Assembly: GCA_031979385.1 (NCBI GenBank)
Contig: DALZEF010000006.1
Coordinates: forward strand, 1 to 64,000
DNA: 64,000 nucleotides
Direction: 5' to 3'
Source of the DNA: Timonella sp031979385
GTDB taxonomy: Bacteria > Actinomycetota > Actinomycetes > Actinomycetales > Cellulomonadaceae
This document shows, piece after piece, positions 52,454-61,811 of the stretch; positions within the stretch are counted from its first letter, which is position 1; the number at the start of each line of letters is the position of its first letter. The translations under genes and the position numbers were made by a program. The notes beneath the pieces were generated by a model that had not been told where the DNA came from, did not search any database, and saw nothing but the letters and a program-made list of their open reading frames with translations.

Positions 52454-53869
52454 ATGGGAAGCTTCCGATTCCGCAGCGCTGCAGAACCCTCACACCCGCG
52501 TGCACGCGACGACCGCTGGACTAACTCGTGGACTAATTGGGCAGGTAATGTGACCAGCCGTCCCCACGCGACGGAGACTCCCCGGGACCCTATGGCGTTG
52601 ACGCGGATCGTTGACCGGGCGGTTGCCTCCGGAGACACGATTCGGGTGGTGGGAGCAGGGCATTCGTTCACGCCAGCCGCCGCGACGAACGGCGTCCAAG
52701 TGAGTTTGGATCGGCTCGATCAGTTGGAGATAATCGCCCCGATCCCAGGCACAGATGGCGAATGCCTCGTGACGGTTGGCGCAGGAATCCGCCTTCATGC
52801 TCTGAACGAGTTGTTGGCTGAGCACGGTCTTGCAATGCCCAATCTCGGGGATATCGACCAGCAGTCGCTCGCCGGTGCACTGTCCACGGGCACCCACGGT
52901 ACAGGGGCCGCACTGCCTGGTCTGGCGGCGCAGGTGCGAGGGATGCGTATCCTGCTGGCAAGCGGCAGCGTTATCGAGGTATCCCAAGACCAGCACCCGG
53001 AGGTTTTTCAGGCAGCCCGCGTGAGCGTGGGTGCGCTCGGCATTCTCCTTGCGGTGACGATCCGCTGCGTGCCAGCCTTCCTGCTGCATGCTCGCGAGAC
53101 CCCGATGCAGTTCGACGAGGTCATGGAGGGCCTCGACGAGTTCGCGGACACCAATGATCACTTCGAGTTCTACTGGTTCCCCGGCACTCATGGCACGCTC
53201 ACCAAGTTCAACAACCGAGTTCCTGAAGGAACTCCCACCACGGTGGATTCCTTGAAGCCTGCTGCGGCCGCCGCTTATTCGGCTCGTTCCTGGTGGGACG
53301 ATGAACTGCTCTCGAATGGGCTGTTCCAGTTCACCAATTCCCTGTCGGCTCGGGTGCCGCAACTCACCGGTCCACTCAATGTTGTCGCGTCCAAGGCGCT
53401 GTCCCCTCGCGAGTATGTTGCCCCGTCGCATGAGGTGTTCGTGTCTCCACGGCGCGTCCGCTTCATCGAAATGGAGTACGCGGTTCCGAGGACTGCACTC
53501 AGCGATGTACTCCAGGAACTCACTACGGTGGCCAACCGCCGCGATCTGGCCATCCAGTTCCCTGTTGAGGTGCGCTTCGCTGCGGCTGACGATGTGTGGC
53601 TCTCCACGGCCCACGAACGCGACAGTGCGTACATCGCCGTGCACCAGTATCAACACAGCCCATACCGCGAATACTTCGATGCGGCTGAGGCGATCTTCCG
53701 TGCGGCCGGGGGCCGCCCGCACTGGGGCAAGATGCACTCACTGACGCGCACGGAACTGACCGATCTCTATCCACGGTTCGAGGCGTTCTGCACGATCCGT
53801 GAGAAGCTCGACCCACGCGGCCTGTTCGCTAACTTCTACACCAACCAGGTGTTTGGCAAACTCACCTGA
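52454..53869 (+). CDS. FAD-linked sugar-1,4-lactone oxidase (ALO/GULO family)
   Basis: This 471-aa flavoenzyme has an N-terminal FAD domain (RVVGAGHSFTPAAATNGVQVSLDRLD, PNLGDIDQQSLAGALSTGTHGTG) and a C-terminal D-arabinono-lactone oxidase domain with the motif PHWGKMHSLT. The opening WTNWAGNVTSRP is the usual start of this group. It oxidises an aldonolactone or related polyol using O2. ATG 52454 lies 8 bases after TAGACT (leaderless pattern); an open upstream frame from 52370 overlaps the divergent gene and is rejected. The TetR-type gene follows after 33 bases. Confidence 0.9.
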   Translation: MGSFRFRSAAEPSHPRARDDRWTNSWTNWAGNVTSRPHATETPRDPMALTRIVDRAVASGDTIRVVGAGHSFTPAAATNGVQVSLDRLDQLEIIAPIPGTDGECLVTVGAGIRLHALNELLAEHGLAMPNLGDIDQQSLAGALSTGTHGTGAALPGLAAQVRGMRILLASGSVIEVSQDQHPEVFQAARVSVGALGILLAVTIRCVPAFLLHARETPMQFDEVMEGLDEFADTNDHFEFYWFPGTHGTLTKFNNRVPEGTPTTVDSLKPAAAAAYSARSWWDDELLSNGLFQFTNSLSARVPQLTGPLNVVASKALSPREYVAPSHEVFVSPRRVRFIEMEYAVPRTALSDVLQELTTVANRRDLAIQFPVEVRFAAADDVWLSTAHERDSAYIAVHQYQHSPYREYFDAAEAIFRAAGGRPHWGKMHSLTRTELTDLYPRFEAFCTIREKLDPRGLFANFYTNQVFGKLT

Positions 53870-53902
53870 GTCGCCTACACCACCGCCACGAAAGCACCAC
53901 CC

Positions 53903-54463
53903 ATGCCACGAGTCGGGCTCACCCGCGAGAAACTCATCGCCACGGCAACAGCGATCGCCGATGAACACGGCCTCGCTGCCGTGACCATGCATGCCCTCGC
54001 ACGCCAATACGGGGTGGCGGCTCCCAGCATGTACAAGCACGTGCGTAATCTCGAGGACCTGCACAGCGCCATCGCTGCGGAAGGCTTGGTCCTGTTCGAA
54101 CGGTCGCTGCGCGCCTCGGACGGTTCGGTGACAGGGCTTGCCCGCGCGTATCGCGCATTCGCGAGCAATCACCCCGGCCTGTACGACGCGTCTCAAAGCC
54201 CTGCACTCACCGCGCAGGGTCAGGGTCAAGAAATCTCCCGACGAGTCGTCTCGTTCATCGCGTCGGTCCTGCCCGAGAATTTGAGTCCCGACGATACGGT
54301 CGATTCAGTCCGCATCATCCGTTCCGCTCTGCACGGGTTTGTCACGCTTGAGCGTGACGGAGGTTTTGGTCAGTCTGCAAGCGCGGACCGGACGTTTGAG
54401 GAACTGTGCACGGTGCTCACCATGATCGTTTCCATGCGGGCTGTCGCCAAGCGACAAACCTAA
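53903..54463 (+). CDS. TetR/AcrR-family transcriptional regulator
   Basis: This 186-aa regulator has an N-terminal helix-turn-helix (LTREKLIATATAIADEHGLAAVTMHALARQYGVAAPSMYKHVRN) and a ligand-binding C-terminal helical domain with LHGFVTLE, resembling the WHG-type TetR C-domain. It probably shares a transcript with the lactone oxidase and may regulate it. It is convergent with ispF, with only 8 bases between the stops. Confidence 0.88.
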   Translation: MPRVGLTREKLIATATAIADEHGLAAVTMHALARQYGVAAPSMYKHVRNLEDLHSAIAAEGLVLFERSLRASDGSVTGLARAYRAFASNHPGLYDASQSPALTAQGQGQEISRRVVSFIASVLPENLSPDDTVDSVRIIRSALHGFVTLERDGGFGQSASADRTFEELCTVLTMIVSMRAVAKRQT

Positions 54464-54471
54464 GTTTGAGG

Positions 54472-54960
54472 TCAACGCTCAACAGGTATCACCAAGGCCG
54501 TCGCAATCGCGGCAAGCCCTTCGCCCCGACCAGCGAACCCAAGAGTATCCGTGGTTGTTGCCGAGATACGTACCGTGGCTCCGGCCGCCTGTGACATTCG
54601 CTCCTGCATGAGTTCCCGGTGCGGACCGACCTTGGGCCGGTTACCAATCGCCTGAACTGCCACGTTCCCGATCTCAAAACCGGCGGCACGGACTCGACGG
54701 GCTGCCTCGGCGAGCAAAACTGAACCAGCAGCGCCAACCCACTGCGGTTCACTCGTGCCAAAGTTCGAGCCCAAGTCCCCCAAGCCAGCAGCAGAAAACA
54801 GAGCATCTGCGGCAGCGTGGGCAATCACATCAGCATCCGAGTGTCCCTCCAGTGGACGTTCGTTGGGGAAGAGTACTCCCCCGAGCCACATCTCGCGTGT
54901 TGACCCTTCCTCGGCAAAAGCATGTACATCCGAGCCGATGCCCACCAGCGGCAGTTTCAT
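54472..54960 (-). CDS. ispF: 2-C-methyl-D-erythritol 2,4-cyclodiphosphate synthase
   Basis: This 162-aa enzyme of the MEP isoprenoid pathway has GIGSDVHAF (metal-binding Asp and His), LEGHSDADVIAHAAADAL and the C-terminal GRGEGLAAIATALV. The length is normal. It overlaps ispD by 4 bases. Its product feeds isoprenoid and quinone synthesis. Confidence 0.96.
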   Translation of the reverse strand: MKLPLVGIGSDVHAFAEEGSTREMWLGGVLFPNERPLEGHSDADVIAHAAADALFSAAGLGDLGSNFGTSEPQWVGAAGSVLLAEAARRVRAAGFEIGNVAVQAIGNRPKVGPHRELMQERMSQAAGATVRISATTTDTLGFAGRGEGLAAIATALVIPVER

Positions 54961-55778
54961 ACGTTTTCCTCCCTAAGCTCCGTGCCTGCTAGGTGTAGCG
55001 CTTGCGCGTACAGCACCCGAGCAACAGTTAAATCAGTGGGAGTCGTAATCTTCAACGCCAACTCATCACCGCTCACGCAGTCCACTTCGTGACCAGCCCA
55101 CTGCGCAATCGTTGAGTCATCCGTCGCAGCCGTTGTCTCATCCAAGCCGCGATCAGCAAAATCAACGTGCGCCTGCCACAATACCTGCCACGGGAAACCC
55201 TGCGGGGTCTGAACACTACGCATCACTGAGCGATCAGCCGACCCCACGATCCGTTCCCGCCCGGTCGCTTCCGGTTCAGCATTGACATCCACCAGCTTTA
55301 ACGTGTCCGACACCGGCAGTGCGGGAATCACCGCAGCGCTACCCGCAACGACCCCACCAACAACACGATCCATCATCGCCGGACCGGCCAGCGCACGCGC
55401 GGCATCATGCACAAGAACAGTATCGTTCGGTTCGACCCCGAATCCCGCTGCTTCCAAGGCTCGCAGCCCTGCAAACACCGAAGCCTGCCGGGTACCCGCT
55501 CCAGGGACCACCTCAACCGGAACAGCCACGCCCAACTGTGCGACCGTTGCCGAAAAAACATCCACTTGGTCTGCAGGAGCGGTCACCACAACGTGCGCAA
55601 TCCCAGAGACACCAGCCACCTGACGTAAGGCAACAACAAAAAGCGAAGAATCGTCGCCAATCAATCCATCGGTAGACAGGGGAACGAGCGCCTTCGGTGC
55701 GCCATACCCAAGCCGCGAACCCGAACCCGCCGCAGTGATCACCACGCCAACCCGTGCGGCAGAAACCAAACTAGTCAC
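54957..55778 (-). CDS. ispD: 2-C-methyl-D-erythritol 4-phosphate cytidylyltransferase
   Basis: This 273-aa nucleotidyltransferase has the CTP-binding motif ITAAGSGSRLGYGAPKALVPL, VLVHDAARALAGP and TPQGFPWQVL. It makes CDP-methylerythritol in the MEP pathway. It is longer than the typical 230 aa owing to insertions. The start is GTG 55778, 6 bases after TAGGCT on the minus strand, so it appears to have its own leaderless promoter. In many Actinobacteria carD lies directly upstream; here carD is 5.3 kb away. Confidence 0.95.
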   Translation of the reverse strand: MTSLVSAARVGVVITAAGSGSRLGYGAPKALVPLSTDGLIGDDSSLFVVALRQVAGVSGIAHVVVTAPADQVDVFSATVAQLGVAVPVEVVPGAGTRQASVFAGLRALEAAGFGVEPNDTVLVHDAARALAGPAMMDRVVGGVVAGSAAVIPALPVSDTLKLVDVNAEPEATGRERIVGSADRSVMRSVQTPQGFPWQVLWQAHVDFADRGLDETTAATDDSTIAQWAGHEVDCVSGDELALKITTPTDLTVARVLYAQALHLAGTELREENV

Positions 55779-55813
55779 CAGCCAAGCCTACTTGCCCACC
55801 GACACAACAACGA

Positions 55814-55844
55814 AGGCGGCGGTGTGAAAACCACACCGCCGCCT
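55814..55844 (-). terminator. Terminator after the GH53 gene
   Basis: AGGCGGCGGTGTG (55814-55826) pairs perfectly with 55832-55844. An 18-bp perfect palindrome (CTCGCGGCTAGCCGCGAG, 55892-55909) also spans the GH53 stop codon. Confidence 0.75.
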
Positions 55845-55898
55845 CACCGTAGCCGACCATCAATGCGCATCAGTGTGGCCGCAACTACCTCCTCGCGG

Positions 55899-58800
55899 CT
55901 AGCCGCGAGCGCCTTCTACGCGTGAGCGAATCGCGTAGAACGTTCCCACACCCATCAGAGCGAGTGACAGCATCGCCACCGCAATCAGTCCGCTTGAGGT
56001 TCCGGTCTCAGCGAGCTCGTCACCTTCCTCATCGGTCGATTCCGCTCCCGATGAAGAGAGATTCTCGCGATCAGTTTCCTCATGCACGGTGCCAGAGTCC
56101 GACAGGTTGTTTCCGTCCGGCGTCGAGTTGTCCTCGGAGTCGTCCTGCTCATCGTCTTGATCGCCGCCTAAACCGAGACCTGGTTTCTCGCCCTCTGGCA
56201 CACCCGAGCCAGGTTGGCCGCCACCGGGCTGTTGTCCACCGCCGGGCTGTTGTCCACCCGACTCACCCACGTTGCCACCACCGTTCGCTGGCGCTTCAGG
56301 ATCATTGTCCGTACGTTCAAGCGCAAATACGTCGAGCGAACCCCACGCACCAGCAGTCAACTTGAAACGCGCGCCAATCTGAATCGATCCATTCTCACCC
56401 ACTTCGATGCCGTCAATAACGCTCTGGCGCCATTCTTCGTACCCCTCAAGTGGGACATCCGCCGTCAACTCCGGCTCACTCACAGAAGCACTCAATGCCC
56501 TCGCGTCAGCCAAGGCGGCAGGGACCCGCGCGAACAACTCACGAGTGTCTGTTTCCGGGCTATCTCCACCCTGCGACCAGACGCTCAATCTATACGTGCC
56601 AGCATCAAGGCCTGAAACTACCTGCGAAACTTCAAACTCGTAGTCTTCGTCGGACCAGAACGTAAGTGCTGACACACCATGGTCAACATCATTCTTTGGG
56701 TCCTGCCACTTAACCTCATAGCCCGAACCAGTGAAAATCCAACTGTCCTGCTGGTCCTCGAACGAAGGGTTTTCCAGCAGATTCTGGCGCTGATAATGGA
56801 TGTGTGCCGTGAACTCAATATCGCTAGTAGAGGCTCCATTAACCACAACTACGCCCGGCTTGTAGAGAGCGTTGAAAGACTCCCAATTCACATCAATCTG
56901 CTTGACCGCGTTGTCGTCGTATTCAACGGCAAGTCGTGCTGGCAGGACCGGCTTCGTGCCCAACAGGGCGGTGATCACGTATGGCTGCGGAGTCAACGGA
57001 GTCGCATCAGGTTCTTCAGGGATTTCGGAACCCTCGTCCACGGAGGTCTGCACGAGCATGAACTCATCAATGGCACCCCACGACTCGGCCGTGGCCTTGA
57101 ACGTTGCACCAATGTCGAGAACACCATCTGCGCCAACCCTGATGCCCTCGATAGTTGGTCGCTGCCATACCTGCCAACCCGCAAGACCAATGGTCCGCGT
57201 GTATTCGGTCACCTGCGTTGCATGATCCTCACCCGGATCGCCTGGGATCGCAAACAGTTTCCCTGTATCCGCACTTCCCGTGTACTCACCATGAGCCACC
57301 GCACTCAGCGTGTACGTGCCCGGTTGCAGTCCGGTGACGCGTTGCTCCACCGTGAACTCGTAGTTGCTGTCCAACCAGAAGTGCGTTGCCTTGGCCCCAT
57401 GGCTGGCGTCGCCAGTGTCCTTGATCTCGGCACCCGTACCCGTGAGAGTCCACGAATCGCCGCCGTTTTCAAAGCTGTAGTTCTTGACGTAGTTTCTGCT
57501 TGCAACGGTGATCTTGGCCGTGACGGCAAAACCCTTCTCAGTCACCCCGTTGACGGTGATGACCCCCGCGGTGGTTGGGGTGTCGAACTCATCCCAGGTC
57601 ACTTTCTCCACGTTCACGCTGCGGTCGTTGTACCTAACCGTCACGGTTGCCGGGAGGGTAGCAGTCTGTCCAGCGGTGATCTGGACGTTCACTGGTTCAA
57701 AACCTGTTGCCTGGAGCGGTGCGATTGCACCGGTGTTCACGTACTTGAATACGTTCAGCGATTCCAGTGCGGTGCCATCTGCGGCGAAGAGTGCCTGGTT
57801 GTCTACGGCGGAACCGCCATACCACTTACCTGCGTCATGTGAGTCGTATTCCCCGGAGTACGAGGATGCCCATCCTGACCCGTAGGTCTCCCACAGCGTC
57901 TTGTTGTTCTCAAGCTCGGATGCTGGCCCTACCGGTAGCCAGGCGGGCTCCCAGTAGAAGACGCCGATACCTGCTTCTCCGACACCGTGAACGGCTTCGA
58001 TGACGTCACTCACGGAGTCCGCTTGACCCTGCTCGCTAAATGCATAGCCCGGGTTGGACGCGGATCCCTCACGGATCGTGTTGGCGTGTCCGTCGAAGTC
58101 TTCAAGCGTGTAGGCCCACGAAGTTTCAGCAACCATGACTTTCTTGCCGTACGTATCTGCGATGGTCTTGAGTTGCGTCGTGAGGTTTTGGAGCGTGCCA
58201 TGCCAGAACGAGTAGTAGGAGCTGGCAAACACGTCGTAGTCGACATTGTGGTCGTCCATTGCCTTGGCCAGGCTCGCGTACCGGCCGCTGGTCTCTGGGT
58301 TGGTGAAGTGGAGTGCGACGAGCGCGTCTGGCAAGACCTTGCGTACCGCGCGGCTTCCTGCATTGAAGATTTTGGCGGCATTGACCATACCGCTCTCACC
58401 TGCGACACCGTTGTTGGTTTCGTTGCCGACCTGCACCATACCGATCTCGACCCCGGTGTCTGTGAGTTCCTCAAGCGCGACTCGGGTGAACTCGTAGGTT
58501 TCGGTTTCCTTCTCTGCCAAGGTCATGTCTGCCCAGGCTTTGGGGGCCTGCTGCTTGCCAGGATCGGCCCAAAAGTCTGAGTAGTGGAAGTCCACGAACA
58601 GTTTCAGGTCAGCGGCTTTGGCACGTTCGGCGATTTTCACTGCGGTGGCGAGGTCGTTGTTTCCACCCCCGTATCCGTTGCCCTCACTGTCCCAAGGGTC
58701 GTTCCAGATGCGAACGCGGATGTAGTTCACGCCAGCTTCCTTCAGGGTGTGGAAGATGTCTGCCTCTTCCCCATCCCAGTCGCGGAATTTCACACCGCTG

Positions 58801-58997
58801 GCCTCGAGCGACAGGACACTTGAAATGTCGACGCCCTTCATGAAATCCTCGGGCAGGCCTTCGATCTTATTGACATGAATTGTCGACTCCACTGGTGTGT
58901 CCCCTGCGGCTTGAGCGGCGGATCCGAATGCTGATGTCAGCCCCAGAGTGAGTGCTATACCCAGAACTATCGCTTTGGGGCTACGTCCAATCCTCAT
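55899..58997 (-). CDS. Wall-anchored GH53 arabinogalactan endo-beta-1,4-galactanase
   Basis: This 1032-aa surface enzyme has a signal peptide (to about residue 31, GSAAQA) and a GH53 catalytic domain (about 45-400; KGVDISSVLSLE, acid/base Glu in QVGNETNN, nucleophile Glu in VMVAETSWAY). Two repeated modules follow, each an Ig-like Big_4-type domain (about 420-500, 660-740) plus a carbohydrate-binding-like module starting NYSFENGGDSW or NPSFEDQQDSW, resembling CBM61. Then come a Gly/Pro/Gln-rich wall linker and the sorting signal LAETG, hydrophobic helix and basic tail for sortase. It degrades plant galactan at the cell surface. ATG 58997 has AAGGAGGG upstream. It lies between ispD and carD. 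Confidence 0.93.
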   Translation of the reverse strand: MRIGRSPKAIVLGIALTLGLTSAFGSAAQAAGDTPVESTIHVNKIEGLPEDFMKGVDISSVLSLEASGVKFRDWDGEEADIFHTLKEAGVNYIRVRIWNDPWDSEGNGYGGGNNDLATAVKIAERAKAADLKLFVDFHYSDFWADPGKQQAPKAWADMTLAEKETETYEFTRVALEELTDTGVEIGMVQVGNETNNGVAGESGMVNAAKIFNAGSRAVRKVLPDALVALHFTNPETSGRYASLAKAMDDHNVDYDVFASSYYSFWHGTLQNLTTQLKTIADTYGKKVMVAETSWAYTLEDFDGHANTIREGSASNPGYAFSEQGQADSVSDVIEAVHGVGEAGIGVFYWEPAWLPVGPASELENNKTLWETYGSGWASSYSGEYDSHDAGKWYGGSAVDNQALFAADGTALESLNVFKYVNTGAIAPLQATGFEPVNVQITAGQTATLPATVTVRYNDRSVNVEKVTWDEFDTPTTAGVITVNGVTEKGFAVTAKITVASRNYVKNYSFENGGDSWTLTGTGAEIKDTGDASHGAKATHFWLDSNYEFTVEQRVTGLQPGTYTLSAVAHGEYTGSADTGKLFAIPGDPGEDHATQVTEYTRTIGLAGWQVWQRPTIEGIRVGADGVLDIGATFKATAESWGAIDEFMLVQTSVDEGSEIPEEPDATPLTPQPYVITALLGTKPVLPARLAVEYDDNAVKQIDVNWESFNALYKPGVVVVNGASTSDIEFTAHIHYQRQNLLENPSFEDQQDSWIFTGSGYEVKWQDPKNDVDHGVSALTFWSDEDYEFEVSQVVSGLDAGTYRLSVWSQGGDSPETDTRELFARVPAALADARALSASVSEPELTADVPLEGYEEWRQSVIDGIEVGENGSIQIGARFKLTAGAWGSLDVFALERTDNDPEAPANGGGNVGESGGQQPGGGQQPGGGQPGSGVPEGEKPGLGLGGDQDDEQDDSEDNSTPDGNNLSDSGTVHEETDRENLSSSGAESTDEEGDELAETGTSSGLIAVAMLSLALMGVGTFYAIRSRVEGARG

Positions 58998-59052
58998 GTT
59001 CCCTCCTTGAGCCCGGCTTCTTCGCACGAGCATAGAATCTGGAATGAACTGT

Positions 59053-59149
59053 AATCGGTCACAGGTTTCGGATCAAGGAGTTTGCTGATTTGTTACGGAA
59101 ACTGAGGTGATATTTCAGTTTTAACTGAGTCATACACCTGTGACCGATT
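59053..59149. promoter_or_regulatory. Widely spaced inverted 14-bp operator-like pair upstream of GH53
   Basis: AATCGGTCACAGGT (59053-59066) and ACCTGTGACCGATT (59136-59149) are perfect reverse complements separated by 69 bases. They flank the probable promoter of the GH53 gene. Such a pair could bind a looping repressor. No cognate regulator is identified. Confidence 0.5.
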
Positions 59150-59197
59150 TTAGATTTATCAGCAGCGCACTTCCCGTGACTCAGTCATAGACGACGA

Positions 59198-59252
59198 AGG
59201 CCCGGGTGGCGGCCGAGAAATCTGTTCCATTTCTCGGCCACCACCCGGGCCT
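59198..59252 (-). terminator. Terminator after the 594-aa protein gene
   Basis: A 23-base stem with one mismatch (59198-59220 with 59230-59252) has a 9-base loop, 14 bases beyond the stop of the gene at 59266. Confidence 0.85.
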
Positions 59253-59265
59253 ATCACCAGAGGCG

Positions 59266-61050
59266 TCAGCTAGTCTTGATCCGCACTTTGGGCGTCTTCA
59301 AGACAGTGGTTGCATGCCCTAACCTGCGCAACAGGACACGAGCCCATATCTTCTCGTCCACGTCGGCCAGGCCAACAGCATAGGACATCGCACGCTCGCC
59401 GCGGATCATTTCCTTGCCCCGCATCCACTGCACCTCAATGGAGTCCGGCGCAGGGTAAACAAAGTCATGATCAAGAAGGATCTTCAGGATCTCGCCCGCA
59501 CGCGGCTTACCCTTGATCCGCAATTCCTCACCCAGGTATTCGGGGGCATCGCCAAGCCCCACAACGCCGAGTGATGCATCAAGGGTTGTCGTCATCGCGT
59601 TGGCACCACTCGCCTCGATGAATACGCTCAGTTCACGGCCGCGCATCGCGGGAGTAACCTCGATACGGGATTGAGTTTCCCCAGGAATCTCCTGACCGTT
59701 GAGGCACCACTGGTACGACAGTGTCTGTGCGGCGGGTTCGAAGTCCTTCCGCTTGACCTTCACCCAGGCTTCCTCACCCACCCGTGGCGTAGCCACGCGA
59801 ACAGCTATTCCGTCACGCAGCGAGTAGGCAGCCCCGCTTCCGATCCAGCCAGCGTTCACTGCGAACACTGCGTCCTCGGCTCCTTCCCGGTGCGCGGTAA
59901 CACGAGCGGTCAACGAGTTTCCGCCACTGCCCTGGGGAGGGGTGAATACAGCGGTGAAGAATGGCTGCGTGGCATCCACGAATACCTTGCGTGGTTCGAA
60001 CGTGGTGCTTCCTCCTCGTCCGAGATCAACAGCCTCGGGCGCATCACCGTCTGACGCCGCAAAAGCACCAGCATCCTTGATGCGTACCGCCGCTTTCCCG
60101 ACTTCATGGTCCACGCTCTCCAAGACCTCGCCAGCACCCCCGGGAAGCACCTCGCCGCCTAGCAACTCGGCAAAGATGCGCGGCAGCCCTTCAAGATCCT
60201 CTACGCTTGCGAGCAGGTCAAATCGTTCCATCGGCGAAAGAACGTCGCCTTCGCTCCTGACGACAGCGCTGCGCGATGCCCCGACTCGGGTCACATCCAA
60301 GTTGGTGTCGAGTATCTGCGGCAGGATACCGGTTTCAGCAGCGACCTCATCCCCGCCGATCAGCCACGCAACGTCGATTGAGTCAACGGCGGGGCTGAAC
60401 GCGGCACTGTCCACGTAGAGGTAGGCGGGCGAGAACTCACGCACACCCGAATCAGGGGCGCCCTGCTCGCCGAGCGCGTCACCGGTGAGGGTAACGTAAG
60501 AACGGTCAATCTCGGGCGCGGAAGCCAGCACAACAGGACCGCACTCAATGGTCACTTCGAGTGGTCGCATATCAGCACCCTCGAAGGTGGCGGTGGCCGT
60601 GAGGGTCTTACCTAAATCTTCAGGGCGTACATGATAGGTGGGCCCCTCATAGCCGTTTGACCACACGACTTTAAGATCTCCGGCAATTGGCGAGACTGAT
60701 CGTTCGGTTAGGCTCAACCGGATCTCCTGCCCGACAAGAACCTCACGTGCCGGCCCCGCCACGGACACAGCAGCCGGTTCGACAGCTGACGTATTCCTAG
60801 CGAAACGGGCAACGCCGTCCGAATCAAACTCGACGATGTTTTTGAGGTCAACCATGAGGCTGAATACGCCCTGACCACCCTCTTGCATGGAGTTGAAAAG
60901 GGTGTCAGATTCATAACCATCAAACTGCGCGGTCACGATCAATTCTCCAAGTTGCGTAAAGCGCCTGCCCCAAGGCGCAGTTCGGGACGGAAACACGGGC
61001 ACCGCGGCCACGGAATCATTCAGCGATACCCTGCCACGTTTGGCAGCCAC
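59266..61050 (-). CDS. Ig-like repeat protein without signal peptide, possibly truncated
   Basis: This 594-aa protein is built of beta-sandwich-like repeats (YQWCLNGQEIPGETQSRIEV and GKPRAGEILKILL with VQWMRGKEMIRGERA), the style of adhesin or cell-wall-binding Ig-like domains. There is no signal peptide, no anchor and no known catalytic motif. The start is GTG 61050, with no ribosome binding site and no -10 box at leaderless distance. It lies 9 bases beyond the carD terminator hairpin. It may be the surviving C-terminal part of a larger secreted protein whose 5' end was lost, or it may start from an internal codon. Confidence 0.55.
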   Translation of the reverse strand: MAAKRGRVSLNDSVAAVPVFPSRTAPWGRRFTQLGELIVTAQFDGYESDTLFNSMQEGGQGVFSLMVDLKNIVEFDSDGVARFARNTSAVEPAAVSVAGPAREVLVGQEIRLSLTERSVSPIAGDLKVVWSNGYEGPTYHVRPEDLGKTLTATATFEGADMRPLEVTIECGPVVLASAPEIDRSYVTLTGDALGEQGAPDSGVREFSPAYLYVDSAAFSPAVDSIDVAWLIGGDEVAAETGILPQILDTNLDVTRVGASRSAVVRSEGDVLSPMERFDLLASVEDLEGLPRIFAELLGGEVLPGGAGEVLESVDHEVGKAAVRIKDAGAFAASDGDAPEAVDLGRGGSTTFEPRKVFVDATQPFFTAVFTPPQGSGGNSLTARVTAHREGAEDAVFAVNAGWIGSGAAYSLRDGIAVRVATPRVGEEAWVKVKRKDFEPAAQTLSYQWCLNGQEIPGETQSRIEVTPAMRGRELSVFIEASGANAMTTTLDASLGVVGLGDAPEYLGEELRIKGKPRAGEILKILLDHDFVYPAPDSIEVQWMRGKEMIRGERAMSYAVGLADVDEKIWARVLLRRLGHATTVLKTPKVRIKTS

Positions 61051-61059
61051 TAAGACAAC

Positions 61060-61118
61060 ACAAGCCGCCCGTTTCGTATTCCGAGCATAATGCAGAATAC
61101 CGATGCCGAGCGGCTTGT
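61060..61118 (-). terminator. Terminator after carD
   Basis: ACAAGCCGC (61060-61068) pairs with GCGGCTTGT (61110-61118), enclosing a second stem GTATTC/GAATAC. It lies 20 bases after the carD stop. Confidence 0.7.
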
Positions 61119-61138
61119 GTGGTGAACTAGATTAACTG

Positions 61139-61621
61139 TTAACTTGCAAGAACTTCATCCAGGAGTTCAGCGGCCTTGTCCTCTTCGGTGTGCTCGGCGA
61201 GCGCGAGTTCCGAAACGAGGATTTGACGGGCCCGGGCGAGCATTCGCTTCTCTCCAGCGGACAGACCGCGATCGGTGTCCCGGCGCGATAGGTCGCGCAC
61301 GACCTCTGCAACCTTGATGACGTCTCCGGAAGCGATCTTCTCGACATTGGCTTTATAGCGGCGCGACCAGTTGGTTGGCTCCTCGGTGTATGGCGCGCGA
61401 AGCACCTCGAACACCTCGTCCAAACCTTCCTTACCAACCACATCGCGCACACCTACCAGGTCTACGTTATCTGCCGGAACTTCGATGGTCAGGTCGCCCT
61501 GCGCTACTCGTAGTTTCAAATACGTTTTATCTACGCCTCGGATGGTTCGCGTCTTGATCTCTTCGATTAGAGCGGCTCCGTGGTGTGGGTAGACGACGGT
61601 CTCCCCTACTGTGAACGACAT
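61139..61621 (-). CDS. carD: CarD-family RNA polymerase-binding transcription factor
   Basis: This 160-aa protein has the CarD N-terminal RNAP beta-binding domain (FTVGETVVYPHHGAALIEEI, LTIEVPADNVDLVGVR) and the C-terminal helical DNA-binding domain (NWSRRYKANVEKIASGDVIKVAEVVRDLSRRD, with the Trp that wedges the promoter bubble). It stabilises open complexes at rRNA and housekeeping promoters. I start at MSFTVGET (ATG 61621, AGGGG 10 bases upstream), which gives the normal length; the upstream frame to 61693 is spurious. In relatives carD is followed by ispD-ispF; here two other genes intervene. Confidence 0.95.
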   Translation of the reverse strand: MSFTVGETVVYPHHGAALIEEIKTRTIRGVDKTYLKLRVAQGDLTIEVPADNVDLVGVRDVVGKEGLDEVFEVLRAPYTEEPTNWSRRYKANVEKIASGDVIKVAEVVRDLSRRDTDRGLSAGEKRMLARARQILVSELALAEHTEEDKAAELLDEVLAS

Positions 61622-61811
61622 CAGTGGTTGTCCCCTTTCGCGGATACCCATTCTATCACGCAGGGGGCAAAAATTGGGCGCATAATCTTTCATACTGTCC
61701 GGATGCTAGTCAAGTACTTAAGGCTTCGTGTCGGTAACGTGTTGCACTTCATAGGATTCTCATCAGGTGGAAACCTCTGTTTTTGGTCCGTACAGCTAGA
61801 ATTGGTGTGGC

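Noticed and set aside
52358..52505. 49-codon N-terminal extension of the racemase-fold enzyme
   Set aside because: It would overlap the start of the divergent lactone oxidase and has no signal peptide or family similarity.
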